DNA of 64,000 nt from Lentzea guizhouensis (GCF_001701025.1 NZ_CP016793.1:9114001-9178000); one strand, 5' to 3'; counted from the first letter of the stretch, positions 42,969-52,711 are shown. A program made the numbers and translations. The notes: generated from the sequence alone by a model not told the origin.

Positions 42969-43597
42969 TTTGGCTTCCTTATCTTGCGAAGTAGCTGAAC
43001 TGCAACCGCGGTTGTTCTTCCCCAGGGTTGCCGCCCCTATTACGACCCGACGTTCCATGGGTCGAGGCCAACTATTACAGCTGGATCACATCTCCGCCAC
43101 CAGCCCGGAAGAAAATTTGCGGCACACACCGAATGGAGGATTGTCCGGCCTTTCCGACAGGTCAAACCCGCCCAGCGCGCCGAGAAACGCATTGTCCCAC
43201 TTCATCGACAACGATGCGGAGATGTTGTCGCAAGCTGCGGACAACTTCGCGAACTGTTGTCGCCGAATCCGGACAACGGCGACGACCACTGCATCAACGT
43301 CGAGCTCGTGCAGCGGATCCAATGAAGCGGATCCATGTCACCATCAACTTCGAAGACACACCCCGATCGGGTGATGCGTAGTGCCGACACCTATGGTTCG
43401 CTGTTCCGTGACAGGCCGATTGGCCTTGTCGAACTGCTTGCCCTGGCCGCATTACACAGCCTTTGGCGAAGCGCAAGATGGCCACTCCACCGGAGCGAAG
43501 GAAGTGAGCAGGAAGTGAACCGTTGCGGCAGCAATGAAATGCTCTCGCGCAGCCGGCACCCGCACGATGCGGGCGCCGCGGCACTTCTCAGCACCCG
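42969..43597. other. Lower-GC interval without a convincing gene
   Basis: By eye GC is ~55-60 percent against ~70 percent around it, and no frame shows the G/C third-position bias of neighbours. Short open frames exist on both strands (for example 43086-43322 on minus) but none has a ribosome site and protein-like composition together. It may be a remnant of a mobile or transferred segment, or a regulatory spacer. Confidence 0.45.
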
Positions 43598-43924
43598 ATG
43601 ACCGTCACGAACGCTCCTCGGCCCCGCGTCGCGACCTGGTGCCGCCGGCATGCGAGCTCGCGGCCGCAGCACGAGGTCCGCTTCGGCATCTGCGCCGACC
43701 GTGCCGCGCAGGAGACGTTCACCTTCAGCGTGCTTGACGACTCGCGCACGTCAGTGATGGACATCCGGGCCTCGCGCATGGCGTTCTCAGCGTGCATGGC
43801 CATCCTCGAGTTCTGGCCGGTTCCCCAGTCGTGTCCTGCTGCCCCGGTGTCGACGGGTGCGCGGCACGGACTGCTCCCGGTCCACAGCAGACCTGGGCGG
43901 GACACCAGAGCTTCGCGTACCTGA
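43598..43924 (+). CDS. Hypothetical protein
   Basis: 108 aa from ATG 43598. The first ~75 codons have about 90 percent G/C at third positions and read as protein ('HEVRFGICADRAAQETFTFS', 'SRTSVMDIRASRMAFSACMA'); the last ~30 lose that bias, so the true end may be in another frame. No ribosome site at the ATG. No family recognised. The following 160 bp to 44084 shows nothing definite. Confidence 0.4.
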   Translation: MTVTNAPRPRVATWCRRHASSRPQHEVRFGICADRAAQETFTFSVLDDSRTSVMDIRASRMAFSACMAILEFWPVPQSCPAAPVSTGARHGLLPVHSRPGRDTRASRT

Positions 43925-44084
43925 CACGTCTCGCACATCCCTGCCAGACGCGTGAAATCGCCTGGCGGAAGACGTTCCGGCATTGCCGAGCGGTACACCG
44001 CGCGACCCTGTGTCGCTGCACAGCAACCCTGAACACCACATCGGCCATCCGACCCGCCGGTCGGCACACCTTGTCGAGGAACAC

Positions 44085-45515
44085 ATGCTCATCCGCACCG
44101 CCAACGGCGGCAGCGGCCGCCGCCCACCGAAGAAGATCGACGACTACGCCAATCTCGACCGCTACGCCGCAGCGCTGTCGTTGGAGCTCGTCGAGCGGGT
44201 GTGCAGCGGGTACGGGTCGTTCAGCGGTTTCCTCCGCGCTCACATGAACGACTCCGCAGCTCCCATTTGCATCAAAGGCGACCCAGACGACGACAAGGCC
44301 TTCGCCGATGCGAAGAGAGCGTTGAGCCAACGCCTGGGCCGCTCCGCGCACCTGATCGCGGAGTGGGATCTGGTGGAGTTCGTCCTGGCCCGCTGCCCAC
44401 GAGCCGACGACGGCGACCCCACCGGACTGCGGTCGTCGCTGGCGGGCCGGTGGCTGGCCTCGCAGCGCTACGACCCTCCCGGCTACACCGGACCACTCGA
44501 TGTCCCTGAACACGCCCCCGCACCGTACGTGGACATCGCCGAGGCACCGAACGACGCCGTCCGCGTGCAAATGCTGCTCAAGCAGGTGTCGCGGATCCAG
44601 GACAACGGCTCGACGGTGGGTGGTGATACCTCAGGTGATCTGCAGTGGGATCGCGAGAAGGAGCTCATCCGGATCATCTCGGTGCAGCAGAAGCAGCTCA
44701 AGCAGCAGGTCCTCAGCTCCGCAACGGTCGATCTGCTCGACGAGAACGTCCGCCTTCGCCGCGAACTCGACGACATGCGCATCTGGTACACCCACCGGGA
44801 ACGGCGGATCCGCAGCGAGCTGACAGCCTGGTTGCAACGTGAACGCGCCAACCACAGTCTCACCGCCAATCGCATGGCCGCGCTGGCGGCCATGTTCGAC
44901 GCCGTGCGCACCGCGGGCGACACCGACCCCGTGCAGTGGATGCGCAAGGCTGACCTGACGCTGGGAGTGGACCTGTACGCGCTGCTCAACCACCCCGGCC
45001 AAGCCGCCCCGACGAGCGACTGCACCACTCCGCGCAACATCGACGCATCTGTGGACGTGGTGCGACGGCGCTTCCTCGCTGTCTTCCTGCGGTCGTTCCT
45101 GATCACCGCGTTCGGCCACTTCCCGGATCGCGACGAAGATCCCACCGGCCTGTACCGCACAATCGTCCGGGACGGCGTGTTGCCATCCATGGAGGTGCTG
45201 AGAAACGCTCTCTCCCCTCACACCGTCACGTTGCAGTTCGCCGGACCGCTGATCGAGAAGCTTGCTGCGGCAGAGCGGCCCCCAACGCCTGCATCAGTGG
45301 CGGAGATCGGCTCCAGGCTCGGAACGGAGCCCGCCACTGCGTCCGCTCCTGGCGCTCTGCAGGCAACCGAGAACTCTGCCGAAGTCCACACCCTCGACGT
45401 GCTCGGCGGCGACCACCGGATCAGCGTGCTCGACCGGCCGGTCAACGCACTGGACCTCGTGAACGGCCTGCTTCCGCCGCTCCGTCCGCGTGGCCGGCCA
45501 GGCGACACCGCGTGA
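44085..45515 (+). CDS. Coiled-coil protein of unknown function
   Basis: 476 aa from ATG 44085 with GAGGA upstream. N-terminal ~120 residues are helical and may form an HTH-like unit ('ALSLELVERVCSGYGSFSGF', 'FADAKRALSQRLGRSAHLIA', 'EWDLVEFVLARCPRADD'). Residues ~185-260 are a strong coiled coil ('KELIRIISVQQKQLKQQVLS', 'LLDENVRLRRELDDMRIWYT'). The C-terminal half is helical with 'VDVVRRRFLAVFLRSFLIT'. I recognise no family; the layout (DNA-binding-like start, long coiled coil) recalls actinomycete regulators or signalling proteins. Converges on the PPE gene. Confidence 0.75.
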   Translation: MLIRTANGGSGRRPPKKIDDYANLDRYAAALSLELVERVCSGYGSFSGFLRAHMNDSAAPICIKGDPDDDKAFADAKRALSQRLGRSAHLIAEWDLVEFVLARCPRADDGDPTGLRSSLAGRWLASQRYDPPGYTGPLDVPEHAPAPYVDIAEAPNDAVRVQMLLKQVSRIQDNGSTVGGDTSGDLQWDREKELIRIISVQQKQLKQQVLSSATVDLLDENVRLRRELDDMRIWYTHRERRIRSELTAWLQRERANHSLTANRMAALAAMFDAVRTAGDTDPVQWMRKADLTLGVDLYALLNHPGQAAPTSDCTTPRNIDASVDVVRRRFLAVFLRSFLITAFGHFPDRDEDPTGLYRTIVRDGVLPSMEVLRNALSPHTVTLQFAGPLIEKLAAAERPPTPASVAEIGSRLGTEPATASAPGALQATENSAEVHTLDVLGGDHRISVLDRPVNALDLVNGLLPPLRPRGRPGDTA

Positions 45516-45614
45516 CTCCCGCGGTCCGGGTGAGGTCGCCGGGAGGAGTGTGACGCCCAGCAGTTCCGGTTCGATCAGGACGGCCCGGTCAAGCCGAAGC
45601 TCGGCAGGGTCGTT

Positions 45615-47075
45615 TCACTCGCCGATCACCGGCGGCGCGACCTTCTCGTCGCTACCGAAGGTCTCGTCAGGATCCGGCTCGAGCAGATAGGAGGGTGCGG
45701 TCCGCTCGATGTCCTCATCGCCCGTTCCCTTCGCACCTGGTGCTCCAATGCCTCCCATCCCGCTGATGCCCGCGCCTGCACGGCTGCCCGGTGTCCCACC
45801 GGTGCCTGACACCGGTCGGCCGGTGGCTCCTTCGCCCGGCAGCACGCCGGACGAGCCACCGGGGCCGACACCTCTGGCGCTACCGGGAGCGCCGAAGCCG
45901 GCGCCGCCGCCCGGACCGCGCACGCCTCCCACTGCGCCGGCTCCACGTCCGGCCCCGGCGCCACTGCCGCCTGGCCGGCTGGAGCTTCGATCACTGCCGA
46001 CGGGCCCGTTCAGCAGACCTGAGCTCACTCCGCCGCCGCGGTGGTTGTTGCCGTCGCCGTTCTGACTTCCGCCTCCGGCGTTGTGTCCACCGGTGAGACC
46101 GCTGGTGGTGGTTGTCGAACTGCCGCCGGTGTCGGTGACCGGCGGCGCCGTCCACGCGGTGTTCGTGGTGTCACCGATGTTCGGCGGTCGGGTGGCGGTG
46201 CGGCCGTGCAGATCTCCGGTGCCGTTGCCGATCGGCGGCTGCGGCCTCGGCACAGGATGTGGCTGTGGCTGTGGCTGCGGTTCTGGTGCCGGCGGAGCGG
46301 GTGCGAACGCGGGCTGGACCCCCGCTGTCTGCGCGATCGTCCGATCGTAGGTCTCGACCACACGCGCGGCTTCCTCGTGTTGCCTCTTCTGCTCTTGGTA
46401 GGCGGCCATGTCAGCCGCGGCTTGCTGGATGTAGAGCAGCGGGTCCGTGATGGCCATCCGCCGCGCGTTCGCCGCCGCGTGGTCGTAGGGATGTGCGGGT
46501 GGCGGTGGCACGCTGGACTTCGCCGTGCTCGACGCCCGGGACTGCTGCGTGATCAACGTGCCCGCGAGCTGCGCAGCCGTCCCCGCCTTGGAGGCCTTGT
46601 TACCCAGACCCGCCACTGCTTTCCTGGCCTCGTCGGCGGCCACGCCGACCCACTCGGTCTCGCTGTTGCCGATCGCGCGCGCGATGCGGTCCTGGAACGC
46701 GGTGAGCTTGTTGCCGATCTGGGTGTAGGTGTCCCCTGCCGCCCCCACAGCGCCGGGGTCGATGCTGTTGTTGACCATCTCGTACAGCTGCGCGTGCGGA
46801 ATCGCGAGGTAGTGCACGCCAGGTGCGGCCGGCGCCTGCCGCGGTGGCACGCCCTGGTCGAGGAGGTTCTTGGACTGTCCCTCCAACAGGTCGCCGAGCT
46901 GGCCGTTGCCCTGCAGGTAGGTCAGCAGGGGCCCGACGATCGGACCGTGGGTCGCCACGTTGGCGGCGACGACCTGGTCGTGGAGCTGTTGCGCGGTCTG
47001 CACCTCACCGTGGCGCTCGAGGCCGAATCTCGAGTAGACGTCGCCGCCCGACGGGCCGCCTGGCGCTTCGTTCAT
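45615..47075 (-). CDS. PPE-like protein with long Gly/Pro-rich tail
   Basis: 486 aa. Residues ~90-200 are the helical PPE-type core ('LYEMVNNSIDPGAVGAAGDT', 'KLTAFQDRIARAIGNSETEW', 'GVAADEARKAVAGLG'), the Pseudonocardiales form of the PPE/WXG superfamily secreted by ESX systems. From ~250 the sequence is Pro/Gln- then Gly/Ser-rich ('EPQPQPQPHPVPRPQPP', then Gly-rich repeats), ending with an acidic 'EPDPDETFGSDEKVAPPV'. ATG 47075 follows GAGGGAG. Last gene of EspG-(ESX)-DUF3558-PPE. Confidence 0.85.
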   Translation of the reverse strand: MNEAPGGPSGGDVYSRFGLERHGEVQTAQQLHDQVVAANVATHGPIVGPLLTYLQGNGQLGDLLEGQSKNLLDQGVPPRQAPAAPGVHYLAIPHAQLYEMVNNSIDPGAVGAAGDTYTQIGNKLTAFQDRIARAIGNSETEWVGVAADEARKAVAGLGNKASKAGTAAQLAGTLITQQSRASSTAKSSVPPPPAHPYDHAAANARRMAITDPLLYIQQAAADMAAYQEQKRQHEEAARVVETYDRTIAQTAGVQPAFAPAPPAPEPQPQPQPHPVPRPQPPIGNGTGDLHGRTATRPPNIGDTTNTAWTAPPVTDTGGSSTTTTSGLTGGHNAGGGSQNGDGNNHRGGGVSSGLLNGPVGSDRSSSRPGGSGAGAGRGAGAVGGVRGPGGGAGFGAPGSARGVGPGGSSGVLPGEGATGRPVSGTGGTPGSRAGAGISGMGGIGAPGAKGTGDEDIERTAPSYLLEPDPDETFGSDEKVAPPVIGE

Positions 47076-47108
47076 CCTCTGCTCCCTCTCAACCGTGGTG
47101 ACGACGCT

Positions 47109-47654
47109 TCACGGCAGCTTCGACTCGACCAACCCCGCGACTTTGAGCGCCATCGGGCATCCGTCGCTGTTGGGCGCGGGGATGACGGTCACATCCACGC
47201 GCGATGACGAGGTGACGCCGAGCACGACCACGCAGCCGCCCGTGGTCGTGCCGCTGATCTGCTTCGCAGGCCGGTCCCCGACGGTGATGTCGGTGATCTG
47301 ACCGCCGTTGGGCTGGGCCTGCGCCAACCCGAGGTTCGTCCGAACTCCGACGCTGAGGTTGGCGTTGCCGGGCTTCCACGCACAGCTGTCGGCGCTGCCG
47401 ACCATCTCCCGCTTCGGCGGCTTGGTGGCACCCAGATCAGCGGCATCTTCCGTTGCCAGCAAAGAGCACGGGTCCACGTCCTCCAGGGATCCGGTGCCGG
47501 CGCCCGAACTGGTGGTGGGCGCGGTGCTCGTCGAGGACGTGGCCTCGGAGGAATCAGTCGCTGGTCGCGCGTCGCCCCCGGTCGTCTCACCGCACGCGGC
47601 GATGAACAGCAGGCCTGCTGCGGCGACCGCGGTCAGGATGGTGCGTGATGTCAC
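47109..47654 (-). CDS. DUF3558 lipoprotein
   Basis: 181 aa. Lipobox 'AAGLLFIAACGETT' (Cys ~20), then a Ser/Thr-rich linker and the DUF3558 domain: 'VDPCSLLATEDAADLGAT', 'SADSCAWKPGNANLSVGVRT', 'SDGCPMALKVAGLVESKLP', with the conserved Cys. DUF3558 lipoproteins accompany ESX genes in Pseudonocardiales; role unknown. GTG 47654. Confidence 0.88.
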   Translation of the reverse strand: MTSRTILTAVAAAGLLFIAACGETTGGDARPATDSSEATSSTSTAPTTSSGAGTGSLEDVDPCSLLATEDAADLGATKPPKREMVGSADSCAWKPGNANLSVGVRTNLGLAQAQPNGGQITDITVGDRPAKQISGTTTGGCVVVLGVTSSSRVDVTVIPAPNSDGCPMALKVAGLVESKLP

Positions 47655-47670
47655 GGGCGTTCCTCGTAGG

Positions 47671-48069
47671 TCACGCGGTGAAGCCACCGGCTTGCTCGAT
47701 GATCTGCTGGTTGTTGCGATCGCTTGTCTCATAGGCGGCCATGGCCTTCTCGACTTCGCCCCGGAAGTCGAGGACTTCCTCGCGGAGCTTCTTGAGAACC
47801 GGGATCGCGCCCTGAGCGGGGTCCGATGCGACCGTGGCGATGAACGGCTTGTACACCTGTGCCGCAGGCGTTGTGCCCAGAGGCAGCTCCTGGGCGAGCT
47901 GTTCGGCCCGCAGGAGGATCTCGCCGAGCTCGTCGTGCAGCTCTTCGGCCGCGCTGATCAGCGCCTGGCCACCGCAGTCGTTGATCGCCCAGCTCACACC
48001 GGCGCCGGTGGCCTTCAGGCTGCCGAGCTCGGCGCTGAACGGGCTCGGGTCCGCCCAGGACTCACTCAC
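47671..48069 (-). CDS. WXG100-like ESX-associated protein
   Basis: 132 aa, all helical, no signal. 'GVSWAINDCGGQALISAAEE' and 'VLKKLREEVLDFRGEVEKAM' form the two helices of an ESX-type hairpin, ending 'AAYETSDRNNQQIIEQAGGF', where the YxxxD/E-like 'YETSD' resembles the ESX secretion signal. GTG 48069 has GGGAGAAA upstream. Sits between EspG and DUF3558. Confidence 0.75.
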   Translation of the reverse strand: MSESWADPSPFSAELGSLKATGAGVSWAINDCGGQALISAAEELHDELGEILLRAEQLAQELPLGTTPAAQVYKPFIATVASDPAQGAIPVLKKLREEVLDFRGEVEKAMAAYETSDRNNQQIIEQAGGFTA

Positions 48070-48153
48070 GGCTGTTTCTCCCTGGCAGTTCTGAGCGCCC
48101 GGCAATCAGTCGCTCACTTTGGACGACGATTCGGTTTGCGGTCAAATTTTTCA

Positions 48154-48933
48154 TCACGACATCGAATGCACTATGCGGGTCAGTTGCCGATCGAGCACCC
48201 CGGGATCGGCGGGGATGTAGGTCGCGTGCAACCGCCCAGCGGAATCGGCGCTGCTCACCGCGGCATAACGACCGGCTTGTGTGTCCAGCCAGCTCATCAC
48301 CGCCGGTGTGTTCTGCCTGCCGTTGCGGTCCCTCACGGTGACGAGGAAATCGCCACCGCCCAGCCGCGGACGGCGAAAGATCTCCGCCGCAGCGGCTCGA
48401 TCACCCTTCACCGCGTTCGCGTCAGCCCGCACCGCCGAGGTGAATGTGAACTCCGAGAAGTCCTCCTGAGGCCGTCGTCCACCGACGGGCACCGGGTCCG
48501 CCACCACGGTGACCGAGGTGCCGGGTCCCGCCTTCAGCTGCGGCAACAGCCCCACGAGCCTGCGCACCACCGACTCTGGCCGGGCAAACGCGAACCGCAA
48601 GGTCTCACCCTGCTGCACCGCCAGCACACAGGCACGATCACCGATGACCGCCAGCGCCAGGTGTTGTTCCTTTTCCAATTCGCCGCGCATGGCAATGGAA
48701 ATTCGCCCTCGCGTGTACACCTTCAACACGTTCACGAAGTCGGCGTGCAGGTGACCATCGCGAATCAGACCGCGAGCCACGAAGTCGTCCTGCGTGCGCC
48801 GTCCGAGCCTCAACCGTTCCTCAGCCTCTACCGCGAAGTGCGGAATCGAGAACGGGAACTGGCGCACGTCGAGCCGCAACGCCTCCCCCAGCACGTCGAG
48901 CTCCTCGAACGAACAGACGATCTCCCCTGACAC
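48154..48933 (-). CDS. EspG-family ESX chaperone
   Basis: 259 aa from GTG 48933 (GGGAGGGA upstream; the open frame to 49131 is upstream read-through). 'FEELDVLGEALRLDVRQFPF' is the EspG start; 'TRGRISIAMRGELEKEQHLA' and 'GGRRPQEDFSEFTFTSAVRA' follow. EspG proteins bind PE/PPE substrates and keep them soluble for ESX export. First gene of the ESX accessory set; the ESX ATPase and membrane genes are absent. Confidence 0.85.
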   Translation of the reverse strand: MSGEIVCSFEELDVLGEALRLDVRQFPFSIPHFAVEAEERLRLGRRTQDDFVARGLIRDGHLHADFVNVLKVYTRGRISIAMRGELEKEQHLALAVIGDRACVLAVQQGETLRFAFARPESVVRRLVGLLPQLKAGPGTSVTVVADPVPVGGRRPQEDFSEFTFTSAVRADANAVKGDRAAAAEIFRRPRLGGGDFLVTVRDRNGRQNTPAVMSWLDTQAGRYAAVSSADSAGRLHATYIPADPGVLDRQLTRIVHSMS

Positions 48934-49355
48934 GCAGGCCTTCCCTCCCCGATACACCGCTCCCCGACGGTGTGCGACCAGCAGGCGCATCATTAGCCAC
49001 CAAATGAACCCGTGAAGCCTTGCAGATCCCACGGAGCTCCGCCAAGGCCCAGCGCGCAGATTCACGCGACTTGACGAACCAGCACTGTCATTTCCTGAAG
49101 ACGTGACAGCAGAAGAAGTCGTTGTGGACAATCGCGATGCTGTCGCGTTCTTCTTCGGGGGCTCGGACCTACCACACGGAGCACGGCTCGGTCGGGCGAT
49201 GAGGATCTGCGCGGTGCGGAGTTCTGCGAGTGCGACCTGACGGGGCGCGCCTGACCGGCGTCGTCACGCAGGTCGCTCGCGAGCCGCCTGATCGCCGGCA
49301 GGACGTAGCCCTTGTCCTCAGGGACTCGAACAAGGAGCCGTGCCCCTGTCCCGGT
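48934..49355. other. Interval with a possible gene remnant
   Basis: On the minus strand, short protein-like pieces in different frames can be read: 'EDKGYVLPAIRRLASDLRDD' near 49320-49260 and, ending at a stop near 49129, 'IAIVHNDFFCCHVFRK'. No start or continuous frame joins them. They may be the 3' remains of a broken gene; family unknown. Confidence 0.3.
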
Positions 49356-49379
49356 GACCGGGCGGCACGCCGCCCGGTC
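49356..49379 (-). terminator. Terminator of the biosynthetic operon
   Basis: GACCGGGCGGC and GCCGCCCGGTC are perfect 11-bp arms separated by AC, 11 bp past the last permease stop. The extreme GC stem at the end of the long minus-strand operon suggests transcription ends here. Confidence 0.7.
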
Positions 49380-49390
49380 CTCCCGCACGT

Positions 49391-50539
49391 CTAGACCGTC
49401 GCCAGCGCTCGCCGCTGGAACACCACCAGCGCGACGCCGAGCACCACCACCGCCATGCCCGCCAGCACCCCGGCCTCGACCAGGACCGACCCCAGCCCCG
49501 CAGACGGCCGGGACAGCGTGAGCAGCGCGTCCAGCGCCCACGAGTGCGGGAACAGGTAGCCGATCGTGGCCAGCGTCTCGCCGGCCACCTCGCGCGGCCA
49601 CAGGCAGCCGCCCAGCATGCCCAGCACGATGCCGACCGGGGGACCGATGGCGGGAGCCTGCTGCGGCGAGCGCACCAAGGCGCCGACGAGCATCGCGGCG
49701 CCCGTGGCGATCAGGCAGAACAGCGCGACGACCACGCCCACGCCCAGTGGGTCGCCCCAGCGCACGTCGAACAGAAACCTGCTCACCACGATGATCAGCA
49801 GGGACTGCGCGAGTGCCACCGAGAACCGGCTCAACGCCTCGCCCAGCAGCACCCGGCTCCGCCGCACCGGTGCGGCCAGGGAGCGGCGGACCATGCCGAT
49901 GCGGCGGCTCTCGACCAGCGCGGCGGCGACGGCCATCGAGTTGATGAACGTGAACAGCAGCAGGTTCGCGGGCGCGGTGTAGGCGAAGCCGGTCGGCTTG
50001 GCGGGTTCCTCGCCCCCCGTCGAGGCGACGGTGACCGAGACCGACTCCTCCTTCGCCTTGCGCACGTGTTCCTCGGCCTGTTCCGGTGACGCGCCCGCCG
50101 CCCGCGCCGCGCGGGTCGCCTCCAGCACCGCCGCCACCCTGCCGACCGCCACGTCGATCTCGCTGCGCGCGGCCATGCCGCTGCCGCTGGTCTGGGTCAT
50201 GACCAGTTCGAGGTCGGTGTCACCCGGTGTCACGACCAACCCCGCGGCCAGCTCACCCTGGCGGACGCCGTCGCGGACCTCCTCCGCGGACTCCGCGCGC
50301 CGCACCTCCAGCGCCTCGTCGGACTCCAGCTCGGCGACCACGGCCGCCGACACCGGGTCGGAGGTGTCGGCGACGACGGCCACCGGCAGCTTCGCGTCCG
50401 CCGCGCCGCCGCCCAGGGCCATGCCGACGAACACGATCGTCACGAACGGCATGACGACGATGAAGAACATGCCGACCTTGTCGCGGAGCTGGCGCTTCAG
50501 GTTGGCCAGCACCAGCGCGGTGACGGGGCGGGGCCTCAT
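49391..50539 (-). CDS. ABC-2 type exporter permease (second)
   Basis: 382 aa. TM1 'VGMFFIVVMPFVTIVFVGMA', a large extracytoplasmic loop (residues ~45-190), then five TMs in the C-terminal half ('LLLFTFINSMAVAAALVESR', 'LFCLIATGAAMLVGALVRS'). Layout of ABC2_membrane_3 (YhgE/DrrB-like) permeases. ATG 50539 overlaps the first permease stop by 4 bp (ATGA). Probably dimerises with the permease at 50536. Confidence 0.88.
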   Translation of the reverse strand: MRPRPVTALVLANLKRQLRDKVGMFFIVVMPFVTIVFVGMALGGGAADAKLPVAVVADTSDPVSAAVVAELESDEALEVRRAESAEEVRDGVRQGELAAGLVVTPGDTDLELVMTQTSGSGMAARSEIDVAVGRVAAVLEATRAARAAGASPEQAEEHVRKAKEESVSVTVASTGGEEPAKPTGFAYTAPANLLLFTFINSMAVAAALVESRRIGMVRRSLAAPVRRSRVLLGEALSRFSVALAQSLLIIVVSRFLFDVRWGDPLGVGVVVALFCLIATGAAMLVGALVRSPQQAPAIGPPVGIVLGMLGGCLWPREVAGETLATIGYLFPHSWALDALLTLSRPSAGLGSVLVEAGVLAGMAVVVLGVALVVFQRRALATV

Positions 50540-51729
50540 GCGAACCCGCCCTTGCGGAAGCCGAGCAACGCCAACGCGCCGGCGACGACGCCGATGCCGG
50601 TGACCACGGCGATCGGCACGAGCACGGCGGACGGCCCCGCGCCGGTGCCTGCCAGCTCCGACAGGCCCGCCGACACCCACCCGTTGGGCGTGATCAGCGA
50701 GACGCCGCGCAGCCACTCGGGCAGGTTGTAGACGGGCACGATGCTGCCGCCCAGGAACGCGAACACGAACGCCACGCCGAGCGTGTAGCCGTCGGCCTGC
50801 GCGTCGGTCTTCGCGCGGCTGGCCACCAGCATCACGATCGCGGTCGCCGCGAACACGTGCGCCAGCAGCAGCGGGAACACCCCGAGCGGGTCGCCCCAGC
50901 TCGCGCCGAAGATCAGCACGGACGACAGCCAGGTCGCGCACATGCTGACCAGCGCCAGCCCGAACCCGACGGCGCTCTTGCCCACCAGCGCCGTCCACAG
51001 CGGCACCGGCGCGGCGCGCATCCGGTCGAGCGTGCCGTTCTGCCGCTCGATGAGCAGGCTGCGGGCCGTGGTGCCGACGACGAAGAACGCGAACATCACC
51101 GCCATGCCCGCGCCGTAGTGCACGGCCAGGTCCACCCGCCCGCCCGCGACCGGGTCGCCGACCAGCGACAGCGCCGGCCCGGCCGCGCCGTTCTCCTCGA
51201 CGAACAGCTGCACCCGGTCGGCGGGCACGCCCGCCTCCAGCGAGGCGCGCACGGCCAGCGTCCTGGCCTCGACCAGGGCCGAGATCCGGTCGACCATGCT
51301 GCGTGCCACCACACCCGCCAGCGGCGACTCGGGTGACTCCAAGACGGACACCTGCCCGCCGCGGCCCGCGCCGACGCCCTCGCTGAACCCGGCGGGGAAC
51401 ACCAGGGCCGCACCCGTCTCGCCACCGTCGACCGCGCTGCGCGCCGCGGCCTCGTCCGGGTACTGGCGGAAGGTCAGCACGCCCTTGAGCTCGTCGGTGT
51501 TCAGCGCTTCGCGCTGCACGCTGGCCGGGAACTGGCCGCCGTCGAGGTCGACCACGCCGATGGTCGCCTTGATCGGCGGGTCGTCGTCACCGCCCAGCGC
51601 CAACCCGAACAGGGTCGCGAGCAGGATCGGCGCGACGAGCGCGATCAGCGGCGCGGTGCCGTCCCGCAGCCGCGTCCGCAACTCGTGGCCGCCCACGACC
51701 AGCAGGGCACGCAGAGTGCTCTTCCCCAA
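50536..51729 (-). CDS. ABC-2 type exporter permease (first)
   Basis: 397 aa. TM1 'APLIALVAPILLATLFGLAL', an extracytoplasmic loop with 'DLAVHYGAGMAVMFAFFVVG' entering the C-terminal TM bundle, and 'LIERQNGTLDRMRAAPVPLW', the conserved ABC-2 coupling region. Lies 30 bp after the ATPase gene. With its partner and the DrrA-like ATPase it forms a drug/natural-product exporter, inferred to export the product of this operon. Confidence 0.88.
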   Translation of the reverse strand: MGKSTLRALLVVGGHELRTRLRDGTAPLIALVAPILLATLFGLALGGDDDPPIKATIGVVDLDGGQFPASVQREALNTDELKGVLTFRQYPDEAAARSAVDGGETGAALVFPAGFSEGVGAGRGGQVSVLESPESPLAGVVARSMVDRISALVEARTLAVRASLEAGVPADRVQLFVEENGAAGPALSLVGDPVAGGRVDLAVHYGAGMAVMFAFFVVGTTARSLLIERQNGTLDRMRAAPVPLWTALVGKSAVGFGLALVSMCATWLSSVLIFGASWGDPLGVFPLLLAHVFAATAIVMLVASRAKTDAQADGYTLGVAFVFAFLGGSIVPVYNLPEWLRGVSLITPNGWVSAGLSELAGTGAGPSAVLVPIAVVTGIGVVAGALALLGFRKGGFA

Positions 51730-51759
51730 GGTTCTCGCCCATCCCCTAGCTTGTTCGCG

Positions 51760-52698
51760 TCAGTCCCGCAGGGTGCTGCCGGTGAGGTGCAGGAACGCCG
51801 CCTCCAGGTCGGGCTCGACGACCTCGACACCGGTCACCGCACCCGCGTCGCCGACGGCGGCCAGCAGCGCGGGCAGCAGGTGCCGCCCGCCGGCGACGAG
51901 CAACCGGATCGACGACGACCCGGTGATCACCGCCTCGGACACGCCCTCCACGACGCGCAGCTTCTCGGCCGCCGCGGTGACGTCGCCGTCCAGCGTCAGC
52001 TCCACGCGGTCCGTGCCGCCCAGCTCGGCGACCAGTTCGCGCTTGGTTCCGTCAGCGACGACGCGGCCACGGTCGATGATCCCGACCCGCGTGCACACCC
52101 GCTCCACCTCCTCCATGTAGTGGGAGGTGTAGAGCAGGCTCATGCCCTCGCCGACCAGCGCCTCGACCTGGTCCAGGATCGCGACGCGGCTCTGCGGGTC
52201 CACGCCGACCGTCGGCTCGTCGAGGATGAGCAGGCGCGGCCGGTGCAGCAGGGCCACGGCGATGTTGGTGCGCCGCTTCATGCCGCCGGAGTAGGTGTCC
52301 ACCTTGTCGTCGCCGCGACCGGCCAGGCCGACCAGGTCGAGCACCTCGCCGATGCGCGAGGCCAGCTCACGCCGCGGCAGGCCGTGGAGCCTGCCGAAGT
52401 AGCGCAGGTTCTCCCTGGCGGTCAGCTCCGGGTACAGCGCGATCTCCTGCGGCACGTACCCGATGAGCCGCTTGGCCGCCACCGGGTCCTCGTCGACGTC
52501 GATGCCGCCGACCCGCACCGAACCCTCGTCCGGGCGCAGCAACCCGACGAGCATGGAGATGGTCGTGGTCTTGCCGGCCCCGTTGGGGCCGAGCAACCCG
52601 TACGCCTCCCCCTCGTCGATGTGGAAGCCGACCCGGTCGACCACAGTCTTGTCGCCGTAGCGCTTGACCAGGCGCTCGCACACCAGCGCAGGAGTCAT
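51760..52698 (-). CDS. DrrA-like ABC transporter ATPase
   Basis: 312 aa. Walker A '[20 protein letters not shown]', signature '[17 protein letters not shown]', Walker B '[16 protein letters not shown]', and a His-loop after '[14 protein letters not shown]'. The C-terminal ~90 residues match the DUF4162-type regulatory tail of DrrA proteins. ATG 52698. Confidence 0.92.
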   Translation of the reverse strand: MTPALVCERLVKRYGDKTVVDRVGFHIDEGEAYGLLGPNGAGKTTTISMLVGLLRPDEGSVRVGGIDVDEDPVAAKRLIGYVPQEIALYPELTARENLRYFGRLHGLPRRELASRIGEVLDLVGLAGRGDDKVDTYSGGMKRRTNIAVALLHRPRLLILDEPTVGVDPQSRVAILDQVEALVGEGMSLLYTSHYMEEVERVCTRVGIIDRGRVVADGTKRELVAELGGTDRVELTLDGDVTAAAEKLRVVEGVSEAVITGSSSIRLLVAGGRHLLPALLAAVGDAGAVTGVEVVEPDLEAAFLHLTGSTLRD

Positions 52699-52711
52699 GT
52701 CGTCCTCTCGA

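Noticed and set aside
43086..43322. 78-aa minus-strand frame in the lower-GC stretch
   Set aside because: Some protein-like wording, but no ribosome site, no codon bias and no family.
43391..44067. Minus-strand frames opposite the 43598 gene
   Set aside because: Cys/Arg-rich, with third-position bias favouring the plus-strand frame instead.
45709..46450. Pro- or Val-rich plus-strand frames
   Set aside because: Complement of the Gly/Pro-rich tail of the PPE gene.
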